From positions 682,001 through 746,000 of the forward strand of contig NZ_CP123897.1 of NCBI RefSeq assembly GCF_029910655.1: a DNA stretch of 64,000 bases, written 5' to 3'. The stretch is from Methylomonas sp. UP202 (GTDB taxonomy: Bacteria; Pseudomonadota; Gammaproteobacteria; Methylococcales; Methylomonadaceae). Numbering within the stretch: position 1 is the first letter of the stretch; each line of letters starts with the position of its first letter. Positions 36,733 through 44,250 of this stretch are shown one piece after another. The translations under genes and the position numbers were made by a program. A model generated the notes under the pieces. That model did no database searches. It was not told the origin of the DNA and saw nothing but the letters and a program-made list of their open reading frames with translations.

Positions 36733-37154
36733 AGCCTCGATCCGGCCCGATCGGCGCGCTATCCGCCGCCGCTCTATTATCGCTAGGTATCTGGATGTCC
36801 CGGCCGGTCCAGGCCGAGGTGTTGGGCACCATCTCGGACGACACGGCCGCGCCAACGGTGCCGGCCGAGAGCTCCGGCCGCGACGACCGCAAAATTGTTT
36901 ACCGGGTCATTTGCACGCCGGAAGACCACGATCTACCGGATTGCGACCAATCCACTGTCGATGGCGGCGTTGTCCCGTCTTCGGCCAATGCGGTCGCGGT
37001 ACCGGATTTGCCGGCCGATGCCGAGGACGACGCCAAACTGGAGAGCGCGGCCGCCGAACCGGCGGCCGCCCATGCCCGAAAATCCGGCAAGTCTAAAAAA
37101 GCCGGAAAAAAGACCGGGGCCAAATCCAGCACCGGCAAGAAACGGCATCGCTAG
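36729..37154 (+). CDS. Small secreted protein with a basic, Lys-rich tail
   Basis: 141 residues from ATG 36729, overlapping the mazG stop (ATGA). An N-terminal signal peptide (ALSAAALLSLGIWM, cleaved near QAEV) precedes an acidic middle with two cysteines (ICTPEDHDLPDC) and a low-complexity tail of Ala, Lys, Ser and Gly (KSGKSKKAGKKTGAKSS) ending KKRHR. I do not recognise a family. The basic tail could bind nucleic acid, lipopolysaccharide or peptidoglycan, which is speculation. Its stop is 15 bases from that of the convergent phosphoesterase gene. Confidence 0.7.
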   Translation: MKPRSGPIGALSAAALLSLGIWMSRPVQAEVLGTISDDTAAPTVPAESSGRDDRKIVYRVICTPEDHDLPDCDQSTVDGGVVPSSANAVAVPDLPADAEDDAKLESAAAEPAAAHARKSGKSKKAGKKTGAKSSTGKKRHR

Positions 37155-37169
37155 CCGCCGAATCGGGTT

Positions 37170-37976
37170 TCAGGCCGCCTGGGCGTAACCGCCGGTGGCG
37201 GTTTGCGGCTCCGGCGCGGCATCCAGCAGGCGTTGGCTGTCTTCCAGCCAATGCACGATGCTCAACTGGCCGGCGGCATTCTCGACCAGGGCGGTACAAC
37301 TTTCCACCCAGTCGCCGCAGTTGGCGTAAGTCTTGCCGAACTCCATATCGCTGATGTCGGCGTGGTGGATGTGGCCGCAGATGATGCCGTCCACCTTGCG
37401 TTTTTGGGCTTCCAGACTCAGGATGTGCTGGTAGTTGTCCATGAACGCGACGATATTCTTGACCTTATGCTTCAAATACGCCGACAGCGACCAGTATTTG
37501 TAACCCAAACGGGCGCGGATCGCGTTGAACCAGCGGTTGATGTACAGCAGCACTTCGTAAGCCTCGCCGCCGATGTAGGCCAAGCTCTTATTGTGGCAGA
37601 CGATGCTGTCGAACTCGTCGCCGTGCAACACCAGAAAGCGCCGGCCGTCCTGGGTCTTATGGACCGCGTTTAGTTGAATGTCGATGCCGTTGAAATGCAT
37701 GCCGGCGTGTTTGCGGAACATTTCGTCGTGGTTGCCGGGAATGTAGACCACGCGGGTGCCGGCCTTGGCTTTTTTGATGATGCGTTGCACGATGTCGTTA
37801 TGCAGCGCCGGCCAGTAAAAGCCGCTACGAAATTTCCAGCAATCGATGATGTCGCCGACCAGATACAGGTAGTCGGACTCGCTGTTGTCCAGAAAGTCCC
37901 GCAAGTACTCGGCCTTGCACCCCTTGGTGCCGAGATGGGTATCGGAAATCCAGATCGAACGATAGTGCAATTTCAT
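37170..37976 (-). CDS. plcP: Metallophosphoesterase, PlcP-like phospholipase C
   Basis: 268 residues from ATG 37976 (MKLHYRSIWISDTHLGTKGC). All calcineurin-type metal motifs are present: DTHLG, GDIID, GNHDE, HGDEFD and GHIHH, with NCGDWVESCTALVE near the end. Databases often name this group UDP-2,3-diacylglucosamine diphosphatase, but the TKGC, HNDIVQ and NCGDWVE segments match the phosphate-starvation phospholipase C (PlcP) of rhizobia as I know it, which converts phospholipids to diacylglycerol for replacement lipids. LpxH function is the alternative. Two TGTCAC repeats 22 bases apart lie upstream. Confidence 0.8.
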   Translation of the reverse strand: MKLHYRSIWISDTHLGTKGCKAEYLRDFLDNSESDYLYLVGDIIDCWKFRSGFYWPALHNDIVQRIIKKAKAGTRVVYIPGNHDEMFRKHAGMHFNGIDIQLNAVHKTQDGRRFLVLHGDEFDSIVCHNKSLAYIGGEAYEVLLYINRWFNAIRARLGYKYWSLSAYLKHKVKNIVAFMDNYQHILSLEAQKRKVDGIICGHIHHADISDMEFGKTYANCGDWVESCTALVENAAGQLSIVHWLEDSQRLLDAAPEPQTATGGYAQAA

Positions 37977-38025
37977 GGCACGCTCACCATAGCAGTTTGA
38001 CATGAGTTCAGCATAAATCTGTTAT

Positions 38026-38054
38026 GTGACAGCTCGGTAAAGCTTGCGTGACAT
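38026..38054 (-). promoter_or_regulatory. PhoB-like half sites upstream of the PlcP-like gene
   Basis: On the minus strand ATGTCAC (38048-38054) and CTGTCAC (38026-38032) are exactly 22 bases apart, two PhoB-type 11-base steps, about 50-80 bases upstream of the gene. The 7-mer between them (GCTTTAC) is a poor match, so this is weaker than a full Pho box. Confidence 0.35.
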
Positions 38055-38195
38055 TTCGGTTAAAGCTGCTTGGGCCGCCACTTTCGGCGTTGTCGGCTAT
38101 GCTTGTGGCGTGGCGTCCAGCTTGATCGCTCCGTCGATCGGCATGGTTGTCGTTATCCGAATCGCCATCGTTTCAGCCGAACCTACGGAGTAGTC

Positions 38196-40562
38196 ATGAG
38201 TACCGAAATCAACCTGTCCGACACCGAACTGCGCCAGATCGACGCCTACTGGCGCGCGTGCAATTACTTGGCCGCCGGGATGATTTACCTGCGCGACAAT
38301 CCCTTGCTGCGCGAGCCGTTAAAACCCGAGCACATCAAGCGCCGCCTGCTTGGCCATTGGGGTTCCAGTCCCGGTTTGAGTTTTGCCTACGTGCATCTGA
38401 ACCGCTTGATTAACAAGTACGACCAAAGCGTGCTGTTCATCGCCGGCCCCGGCCACGGCGCGCCGGGCGTGTTGGCGCCGGTTTACTTGGAAGGCACCTA
38501 TAGTGAGATTTATCCGAACAAGGGCGAAGACGAAGAAGGCATGCGCCAGTTTTTCAAGGAATTCTCGTTTCCGGGCGGTATCGGCAGCCATTGCACGCCG
38601 GAAACGCCGGGTTCCATCCACGAAGGCGGCGAGCTGGGTTACAGCATTTCCCACGCCTTCGGCGCGGCTTACGACAATCCGGATCTGCTAGTCGCGGCCG
38701 TGGTCGGCGACGGCGAGGCCGAGACCGCCGCGTTGGCGACCTCCTGGCATTCCAACAAATTCCTGAATCCGGCCCGCGACGGCGCCGTGCTACCCATCCT
38801 GCATCTGAACGGCTACAAGATCAACAACCCGACCTTGCTGTCGCGCATCTCGCATCAAGAGCTGGAAGACTTGTTCAAAGGCTACGGCTGGACCCCGTAT
38901 TTCGTCGAAGGCGACGATCCGCTGACAATGCATCGGAAAATGGCCGAGACCCTGGAAACCTGCCTGCTGGAAATTCGCAAGATACAACAGGCCGCCCGCG
39001 CCGGCGGTGAGGTGGTAAGGCCTCGCTGGCCGATGATCGTGTTGCGTTCGCCCAAGGGCTGGACCGGCCCCAAGTTTGTCGACAATCGCAAGGTCGAAGG
39101 CTTCTGGCGCGCTCACCAAGTGCCGATGGCCGAAGTCAGGGAAAAGCCGGCGCATTTGGCGCAATTGGACGAGTGGCTGAGGAGCTACCGGCCGGAAGAA
39201 TTGTTCGACGTCAACGGCAGTTTAATTCCGGAATTGAAGGCACTGGCGCCGAAGGGGCCGCGACGGATGAGCGCGACGCCGCACGCCAATGGCGGCGTAT
39301 TGCGCCGAGCATTGCGGATGCCGGATTTTCGCGACTACGCGGCGGCCTTGCCCGGCCCCGGCAAATCGGTCGCCGAGAACACCCGGCCGCTCGGCCTGTT
39401 CCTGCGCGACATTATGGCGGAGAACATGCGCAACTTCCGGGTATTCGGCCCGGATGAAAATTCGTCCAACAAACTGGATGCGATCTACGGTGCCAGCAAA
39501 AAAACCTGGCTGGCCGACTATTTGCCGGAAGACGCCGACGGCGGCGAATTGGCGACCGACGGCCGGGTCATGGAAATGCTGTCCGAGCACACGCTGGAAG
39601 GCTGGCTGGAAGGCTATCTGCTGACCGGCCGCCACGGTTTTTTCTCGACTTACGAAGCCTTCGTTCACGTCATCGATTCGATGTTCAACCAGCACGCCAA
39701 ATGGCTGGCGATGATGAAGGCCGTGTCTTGGCGGGCGCCGGTGTCGTCGTTGAATCTGCTGATTACCTCGACGGTCTGGCGCCAGGACCATAACGGTTTC
39801 ACCCACCAAGACCCCGGTTTCCTGGACGTGGTCGTCAACAAAAGCCCGGAAATCACCCGAATCTACCTGCCGCCCGACGTCAACTGCCTGTTGTCGGTCG
39901 CCAACCATTGCTTGCAAAGCACCAATTACATCAACGTCATCGTCTGCGACAAGCAAAAACACTTGCAATACCTGGACATGGACGCCGCGATCAAGCATTG
40001 CACCAAAGGCATCGGCATTTGGGAATGGGCCAGCAACGACAACGGCAGCGAGCCGGATGCGGTGTTGGCCAGCGCCGGCGACATTCCGACCAAGGAAGCC
40101 TTGGCGGCGGTGGTCCTGCTACGCGAGCATTTCCCGGACTTGAAAATCCGCTTCGTCAACGTCGTCGATCTCTACAAATTAACGCCGGCCGCCGAGCATC
40201 CGCACGGGCTGAGCGACAAAGACTTCGACAGCCTGTTTACCGTCGACAAGCCGGTCATTTTCAATTTCCACGGCTACCCGTGGCTGATTCACCGTCTGAC
40301 CTACCGCCGCACCAACCACAAAAATCTGCACGTGCGCGGCTACAAGGAAAAAGGCAGCATCAACACCCCGCTGGAATTGGCGATCCAAAACGAAATCGAC
40401 CGTTTCAGTCTGGCCATCGACGTGATCGACCGGATACCCGCGCTCCGAGTCGCCGGCGCCCACGTCAAGGAAAAGCTCCGCGACCGCCAAATCGAATGCC
40501 GCAACTACGCCTACGAAAACGGCGTGGATCTACCGGAAGCCGACAACTGGCTGTGGCCGTGA
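38196..40562 (+). CDS. xfp: Phosphoketolase (Xfp family)
   Basis: 788 residues from ATG 38196, with GGAG six bases upstream. ThDP enzyme with the N-terminal [15 protein letters not shown] and [10 protein letters not shown] motifs and the later phosphoketolase segments HTLEGW, HQDPGF and LPPDVN. Known reaction: xylulose-5-phosphate and/or fructose-6-phosphate plus phosphate give acetyl phosphate plus a glyceraldehyde- or erythrose-phosphate. In ribulose-monophosphate methanotrophs this is a recognised route to C2 units. No acetate kinase gene is adjacent. A terminator-like hairpin lies at 40588-40614. Confidence 0.96.
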   Translation: MSTEINLSDTELRQIDAYWRACNYLAAGMIYLRDNPLLREPLKPEHIKRRLLGHWGSSPGLSFAYVHLNRLINKYDQSVLFIAGPGHGAPGVLAPVYLEGTYSEIYPNKGEDEEGMRQFFKEFSFPGGIGSHCTPETPGSIHEGGELGYSISHAFGAAYDNPDLLVAAVVGDGEAETAALATSWHSNKFLNPARDGAVLPILHLNGYKINNPTLLSRISHQELEDLFKGYGWTPYFVEGDDPLTMHRKMAETLETCLLEIRKIQQAARAGGEVVRPRWPMIVLRSPKGWTGPKFVDNRKVEGFWRAHQVPMAEVREKPAHLAQLDEWLRSYRPEELFDVNGSLIPELKALAPKGPRRMSATPHANGGVLRRALRMPDFRDYAAALPGPGKSVAENTRPLGLFLRDIMAENMRNFRVFGPDENSSNKLDAIYGASKKTWLADYLPEDADGGELATDGRVMEMLSEHTLEGWLEGYLLTGRHGFFSTYEAFVHVIDSMFNQHAKWLAMMKAVSWRAPVSSLNLLITSTVWRQDHNGFTHQDPGFLDVVVNKSPEITRIYLPPDVNCLLSVANHCLQSTNYINVIVCDKQKHLQYLDMDAAIKHCTKGIGIWEWASNDNGSEPDAVLASAGDIPTKEALAAVVLLREHFPDLKIRFVNVVDLYKLTPAAEHPHGLSDKDFDSLFTVDKPVIFNFHGYPWLIHRLTYRRTNHKNLHVRGYKEKGSINTPLELAIQNEIDRFSLAIDVIDRIPALRVAGAHVKEKLRDRQIECRNYAYENGVDLPEADNWLWP

Positions 40563-40587
40563 TCGTTTGCTAAACCCGTCGGCAGCC

Positions 40588-40614
40588 AGCCATTCCGGCG
40601 CAGCCGGAGTGGCT
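40588..40614 (+). terminator. Hairpin after the phosphoketolase gene
   Basis: AGCCATTCCGGC (40588-40599) pairs with GCCGGAGTGGCT (40603-40614), 12 bp with one G-T wobble, 25 bases after the stop. There is no following T-run, so termination is likely but not certain. The next 200 bases hold no gene. Confidence 0.55.
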
Positions 40615-40820
40615 TGGACATCGCCGCGGGCGTGGCGGAAACCTAAGCGTTGTCGCCTGGCTTGATTCAATGTCGGCGCCTTAATTGCCATTGCAGGTCG
40701 TAAAATGATTTACGGAAGGAGACACTCAATGTTTAACAACGGGTTGTCGCGCGGGTGAATCGTGGTGTGGTGGTATACGGAAACTGTTTAATTACTTGTT
40801 AGTCATTGGAAATCATACAG

Positions 40821-41501
40821 ATGGACTGTTATACGTTTATAAGTTACCAAACCGCCGATAAGCAGATTGCGGGCCGAATCAAGGAACTTCTGGAGTCTAT
40901 CGGGATCGCCTCATTTCTAGCACACGAAGATATTGATGTTTCCGAAGAATGGAGGCTGAAAATATTAGAAGAGATAAGGAAAGCGAGTGTTTTTATCTGC
41001 ATTTTAAGCAAAAGCTATTTTGAGTCTTCATGGTGCGTCCAAGAATCTGGAATCGCAGCTTTTCGAGCGGATATGACAATTATTCCGCTGTCTCTTGATG
41101 GAAGCATCCCACAGGGGTTCTTTTCACATATTCAATCGACGAAAATCTCACTGGAAAATTTGGCATTACCCGTGTTGTTCCCGGCTCTTATACAGCATGA
41201 CTGTACAGGAACAATAAATGAAATTATTAGGATTATTGGTCGTTCTAAGTCATTTCGAGGTGCTGAAGCTAATTTTAAAATGATACTTCCGTATCTTGAT
41301 GATCTGACGCCTGAACAAAACAAAGACCTTCTTGAACGATAGGCAGAAAATGGCCAAATCCACCCTGCTGGGTTATGCGCGACCGAATATTTACCGCCTA
41401 TACTAGAAAAGCATGGTCACCTGCTCAATCAAGAGACGAGAAACTATCTTGGTGGCATATGTGAGGAATATCTTGCGAATAAACGCGATAAGATGCGCTA
41501 A
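40821..41501 (+). pseudogene. TIR-domain protein broken by an in-frame TAG
   Basis: From ATG 40821 the frame encodes a TIR domain of about 140 residues (YTFISYQTADKQIAGRIKEL, AHEDIDVSEEWRLKI, ESSWCVQESGIAAF) that keeps the Glu position of TIR NAD-cleaving enzymes, then a helical stretch ending DLLER. TAG at 41340-41342 stops it, but the same frame continues without a break for 52 more codons (AENGQIHPAGLCATEYLPP, later NYLGGICEEYLANKRDK) to TAA 41499-41501. That TAA falls inside the left REP element. The 173-residue truncated form still has the whole TIR domain and might be made. TIR proteins often serve in antiphage defence. AT-richer than its neighbours, hence probably acquired. Confidence 0.7.
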
Positions 41502-41532
41502 ATAGGATGTGCCGACGCAAGGAGGCGCATCG
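41486..41532 (+). repeat. Left REP element flanking the RAYT gene
   Basis: Positions 41502-41532 are the reverse complement of 42089-42119 with one mismatch in 31 bases; similarity extends outward to 41486 with a one-base indel. Internally GATGCGC (41492-41498) can pair with GCGCATC (41525-41531), giving the REP-type stem, with a GGAG tetranucleotide beside it. An ATG inside it (41507) opens the RAYT frame but is not the likely start. Confidence 0.8.
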
Positions 41533-41551
41533 TTCGAGTATCAAACACACC

Positions 41552-42082
41552 ATGACCGAATATCGTCGTTTTTACATACCGAAAGCCATGTGGTTTTTTA
41601 CCGTCAATCTTGCCGAACGCAAAAATAATCATTTATTGACTGACAAGATTGATGAATTACGCGATGCCTTTCGATATGTAAAACAACGCAAACCTCTTCA
41701 TGTTGATGCCATCGTCATCATGCCGGATCATTTGCATTGTATTTGGACATTGCCGCCCGACGACGGTAATTTCTCTGTCAGATGGAATATATTGAAAGGG
41801 CGATTTTCCAGGACAATCGACCACGGTGAAAGAATCTCAAAAAGCCGTCAAAAACGACGAGAGCGTGGAATCTGGCAACGCCGATTTTGGGCTCATTTAA
41901 TCGAAGATCAAGACGATTACAACCGTCATGTCGATTATATCCATTGGAATCCGGTTAAGCATGGATGGGTAAATAAAGTTTGCGATTGGCCTTATTCGAG
42001 TTTCCATCATTATGTTGAGCAAGGTATTTATACGAAAAATTGGGGACATAATGAAAAAGCAGATATTAACGGCATTGAGTAA
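41552..42082 (+). mobile_element. REP-associated tyrosine transposase (RAYT)
   Basis: 176 residues from ATG 41552 (MTEYRRFYIPKAMWFFTVNL). The Y1-type nuclease signature is clear: the His-hydrophobic-His motif in IMPDHLHCIW, the KGRFSR segment, and a Tyr-containing helix in DYNRHVDYIHWNPVKHG, with WPYSSF near the end. It is of single-copy TnpA_REP type rather than an IS200/IS605 transposase. Known role: domesticated enzymes thought to spread REP palindromes. It is bracketed by a near-identical inverted REP pair, the expected REPtron arrangement. Confidence 0.92.
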
Positions 42083-42088
42083 CTCTAC

Positions 42089-42134
42089 CGATGCGCCTCC
42101 TTGGGTCGGCACATCCTATCGGCGCACCTTATCG
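42089..42134 (-). repeat. Right REP element, inverted copy
   Basis: The inverted partner of the element at 41486-41532: 30 of 31 bases identical over the core (42089-42119), then CGGCGCACCTTATCG matching the left outer arm less perfectly. Own stem arms are CGATGCGCC and GGCGCACCTTATCG. It begins seven bases after the RAYT stop. Confidence 0.8.
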
Positions 42135-42165
42135 AGTTGGAGAACCGTAGTATGTGATTGCGTTC

Positions 42166-42191
42166 CTCCGATTACGCTGCGCTAATCGGAG
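42166..42191. repeat. Second REP-type palindrome
   Basis: CTCCGATTA (42166-42174) pairs perfectly with TAATCGGAG (42183-42191), loop CGCTGCGC. The GATTACGCTGCGCTAATC core is a common REP-type palindrome in gammaproteobacterial intergenic DNA as I know it. It is unrelated in sequence to the RAYT-flanking pair, 32 bases away. Confidence 0.6.
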
Positions 42192-42261
42192 CTTGTACTG
42201 TGGCGCGCGCCTCTTATGTCGAATGTTCGGTCGCTTAGAGATTTACTCTGGTACTGCCAAT

Positions 42262-42795
42262 ATGAATACTTACGTCGCCTTTTTTCGTGGCATTAATGTC
42301 GGTGGCAACCATTTGCTACCGATGAAGGAACTTGTTGCCGCCTTGGAACAGATCGGGGCTCAGAAGGTTCGGACATATATTCAAAGCGGCAACGCGGTAT
42401 TTGAGAGTACTGAAAAAAACCTGGCTCATCTTTCCAAGCAACTTTCCGCCGAGATCAATATGCGCCGTGGTTTCGAGCCGCATATTCACATTCTTACTCT
42501 CGAAGCACTCTCCAAAGCCATCGCGGAGAATCCATTTCCCGAGGCGGTGATTGCCCCGAGTAGCTTGCACCTCGGTTTTCTCTCCGCATCGCCAAAAAAT
42601 CCAAACCTGGAGAAGCTTGCCGCCCTAAGAACGAGTAGCGAACGTTTTCTGTTAACCGAGCACGTGTTTTACCTTCACGCGCCGGATGGGGTTGGTCGGT
42701 CAAGGCTCGCTGCTAACTCAGAGAAACTTTTGGGTATTTCAATGACGGATCGCAACTGGAAAACGGTTTGCAAAGTCATGGAAATGGCGAGTTAG
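42262..42795 (+). CDS. DUF1697 protein
   Basis: 177 residues from ATG 42262 (MNTYVAFFRGINVGGNHLLP). The start NTYVAFFRGINVGG and KVRTYIQSGNAVFE are the signature of DUF1697 (PF08002), and GRSRLAANSEKLLGISMTDRNWKTV is its conserved C-terminus. No function is established for this family of 170-185 residues. Complete and uninterrupted, unlike the TIR gene upstream. It is the last gene of the AT-richer patch, and a mobile origin is likely. Confidence 0.92.
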   Translation: MNTYVAFFRGINVGGNHLLPMKELVAALEQIGAQKVRTYIQSGNAVFESTEKNLAHLSKQLSAEINMRRGFEPHIHILTLEALSKAIAENPFPEAVIAPSSLHLGFLSASPKNPNLEKLAALRTSSERFLLTEHVFYLHAPDGVGRSRLAANSEKLLGISMTDRNWKTVCKVMEMAS

Positions 42796-43138
42796 TGATA
42801 GCCCCTATGTGCGCAAAGTACTGGAGCAGCTCAAAAAGCCGCGCAGTTCATGGTTCGTTACCATGTTGGTTAAAGCCCGGCGGCCGGGTTTTCGTAGAGC
42901 CGAAGGCTAGGGGGACGGCAACAGTGGTGTCCGAGACAGCAATTGCGAAGCGCCTGCAAAAGCCGGCGTTCTAAAACCCTTCAATTTCATCGAGACCCGA
43001 CTCATTCCCGACAGATTTGACTTCTTTGCTTAGTTTGAGCAGTTGAGCCGTCACCTTGATGCTCTTCTAAATGGTAAGCAATGCCTACCCAAAGCCCGAG
43101 TTTTGAGACAAACCCAGCCGTCGAAGGCCTAATTTTCG
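42796..43138. other. Gene-free stretch after the DUF1697 gene
   Basis: About 340 bases with no supportable gene. Short frames exist but lack ribosome sites and family features. The composition drifts from AT-rich back to the chromosomal average. It probably holds the right border of the accessory patch; no direct repeat or attachment site was recognised. Confidence 0.45.
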
Positions 43139-44176
43139 TCAACGATGATTGCTGACCGTCGGCGGGATGGAGTTGCCGCTAGCTTGCAAGTCTATGGCCT
43201 CCGGATGCGCGGTGTAGTGTTGCCTGAGGCAAGCCGCGAACGCTTGCTTGGTCGCGTCTTCGATCGGGCAAGGGTCGGTTTCCGGCAGACAGGCCAGTAG
43301 GCCGCGCAATAAAGCGTCCTGCGGCGCCGGCATTGCCGCGAGCCACGAGGCCAGCAAGCTGCGGTGAATCCGGGCCGGCAACGAAGCCAGAATGCCGACG
43401 TCGTTCTGATCGTGTACCAGCAAGCCGGAAGTGGTGCCGCGATCCAAGGTCAACACTTGGAAAAGATACAAAGTGTGGTAGTCGAGCTGGCGTTGGCGTT
43501 GTTCCGCGCTGGGTTGGGTGCGGGTCGCCAGCGCCGCTGCCAATATCGCACAATAGGTATCGATCGCGGCCGTGCCGACGGCCTGGGCCAGCGCCAGATC
43601 GGCGTCGAAATCGCCGCTATTATGGTTTTCCAAATAAAAGTGGCTGACGCCGCGATGGCGCTGCAACGCCGGGATATAGAAGTAGCGGTCGCCTTGTCGC
43701 GCGGCTTCACCGTAGAGCGCTGGCGCGGCTTGTTTCAGGCTGTCGGTAAACCGGGTCGTGTCCGATTCGATCGGGTTCGACGGATTCAGGTCGGCCATCA
43801 TCCGCCAGTATCCGTTGCCGTCCTTCATTTCGGTCCAACTGATGTGGATGTGTACCGACGGCGCCAGCGGGTTGTTCGGATGGATGATCGTGGAAAGCGC
43901 CGACGCGGAAGCCAGCTTCTTGGCGGGATCGTCGTCGTACTGGACTTGCGAGGTGTTGACCGATGCGCGGTTGAATGCGGTCCGGTCGGTGGCCATGTAG
44001 CGGGCGCCGCCGCCGTGCCGGCCTTGGTCGCGCAGCCATTCGATCGGCTCGAATGGCTGGCCGTCGCCGAATTGGACCGCGATTGGGTTTAGTTGGCTCA
44101 CGAAACGCCGTCTAAGCTCGCGGAGCATCGCGTAAGCGCGCTCGGCGCGCGGGGATTTTGCGTGAATCGCTGGCAT
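43139..44176 (-). CDS. Divergent coproporphyrinogen III oxidase-like protein
   Basis: 345 residues. The aerobic HemF fold can be followed: GGGARYM (for GGGGRSR), ASVNTSQV (for AGVNFSHV), HPNNPLAPSVHIH (for HPHNPYVPTSH), MADLNPSNP (for GFDLTP), YFYIPALQRHRGVSHFYLENHNSGDF and LTLDRGTTSGLLVHDQNDVGILASLP. Known HemF reaction: oxygen-dependent decarboxylation of coproporphyrinogen III. Identity is low and about 45 residues are extra, partly in the loop between the two C-terminal halves, so it could be a paralogue with another substrate. Monocistronic; neighbours give no clue. Confidence 0.7.
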   Translation of the reverse strand: MPAIHAKSPRAERAYAMLRELRRRFVSQLNPIAVQFGDGQPFEPIEWLRDQGRHGGGARYMATDRTAFNRASVNTSQVQYDDDPAKKLASASALSTIIHPNNPLAPSVHIHISWTEMKDGNGYWRMMADLNPSNPIESDTTRFTDSLKQAAPALYGEAARQGDRYFYIPALQRHRGVSHFYLENHNSGDFDADLALAQAVGTAAIDTYCAILAAALATRTQPSAEQRQRQLDYHTLYLFQVLTLDRGTTSGLLVHDQNDVGILASLPARIHRSLLASWLAAMPAPQDALLRGLLACLPETDPCPIEDATKQAFAACLRQHYTAHPEAIDLQASGNSIPPTVSNHR

Positions 44177-44250
44177 ATTCTGATTTCCGAGATTTAACGA
44201 GTTGGTTGAGGTCGGTTAGGCAACGGTCGCCGCGATGCGCCGATCGGGTG

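Noticed and set aside
37170-37976. LpxH as the primary name for the phosphoesterase
   Set aside because: Motif set fits PlcP-like proteins better and no lpx genes are adjacent, though LpxH-type activity is not excluded.
42768-42974. 68-residue frame after the DUF1697 gene
   Set aside because: Overlaps the end of DUF1697 and shows no domain or ribosome site.
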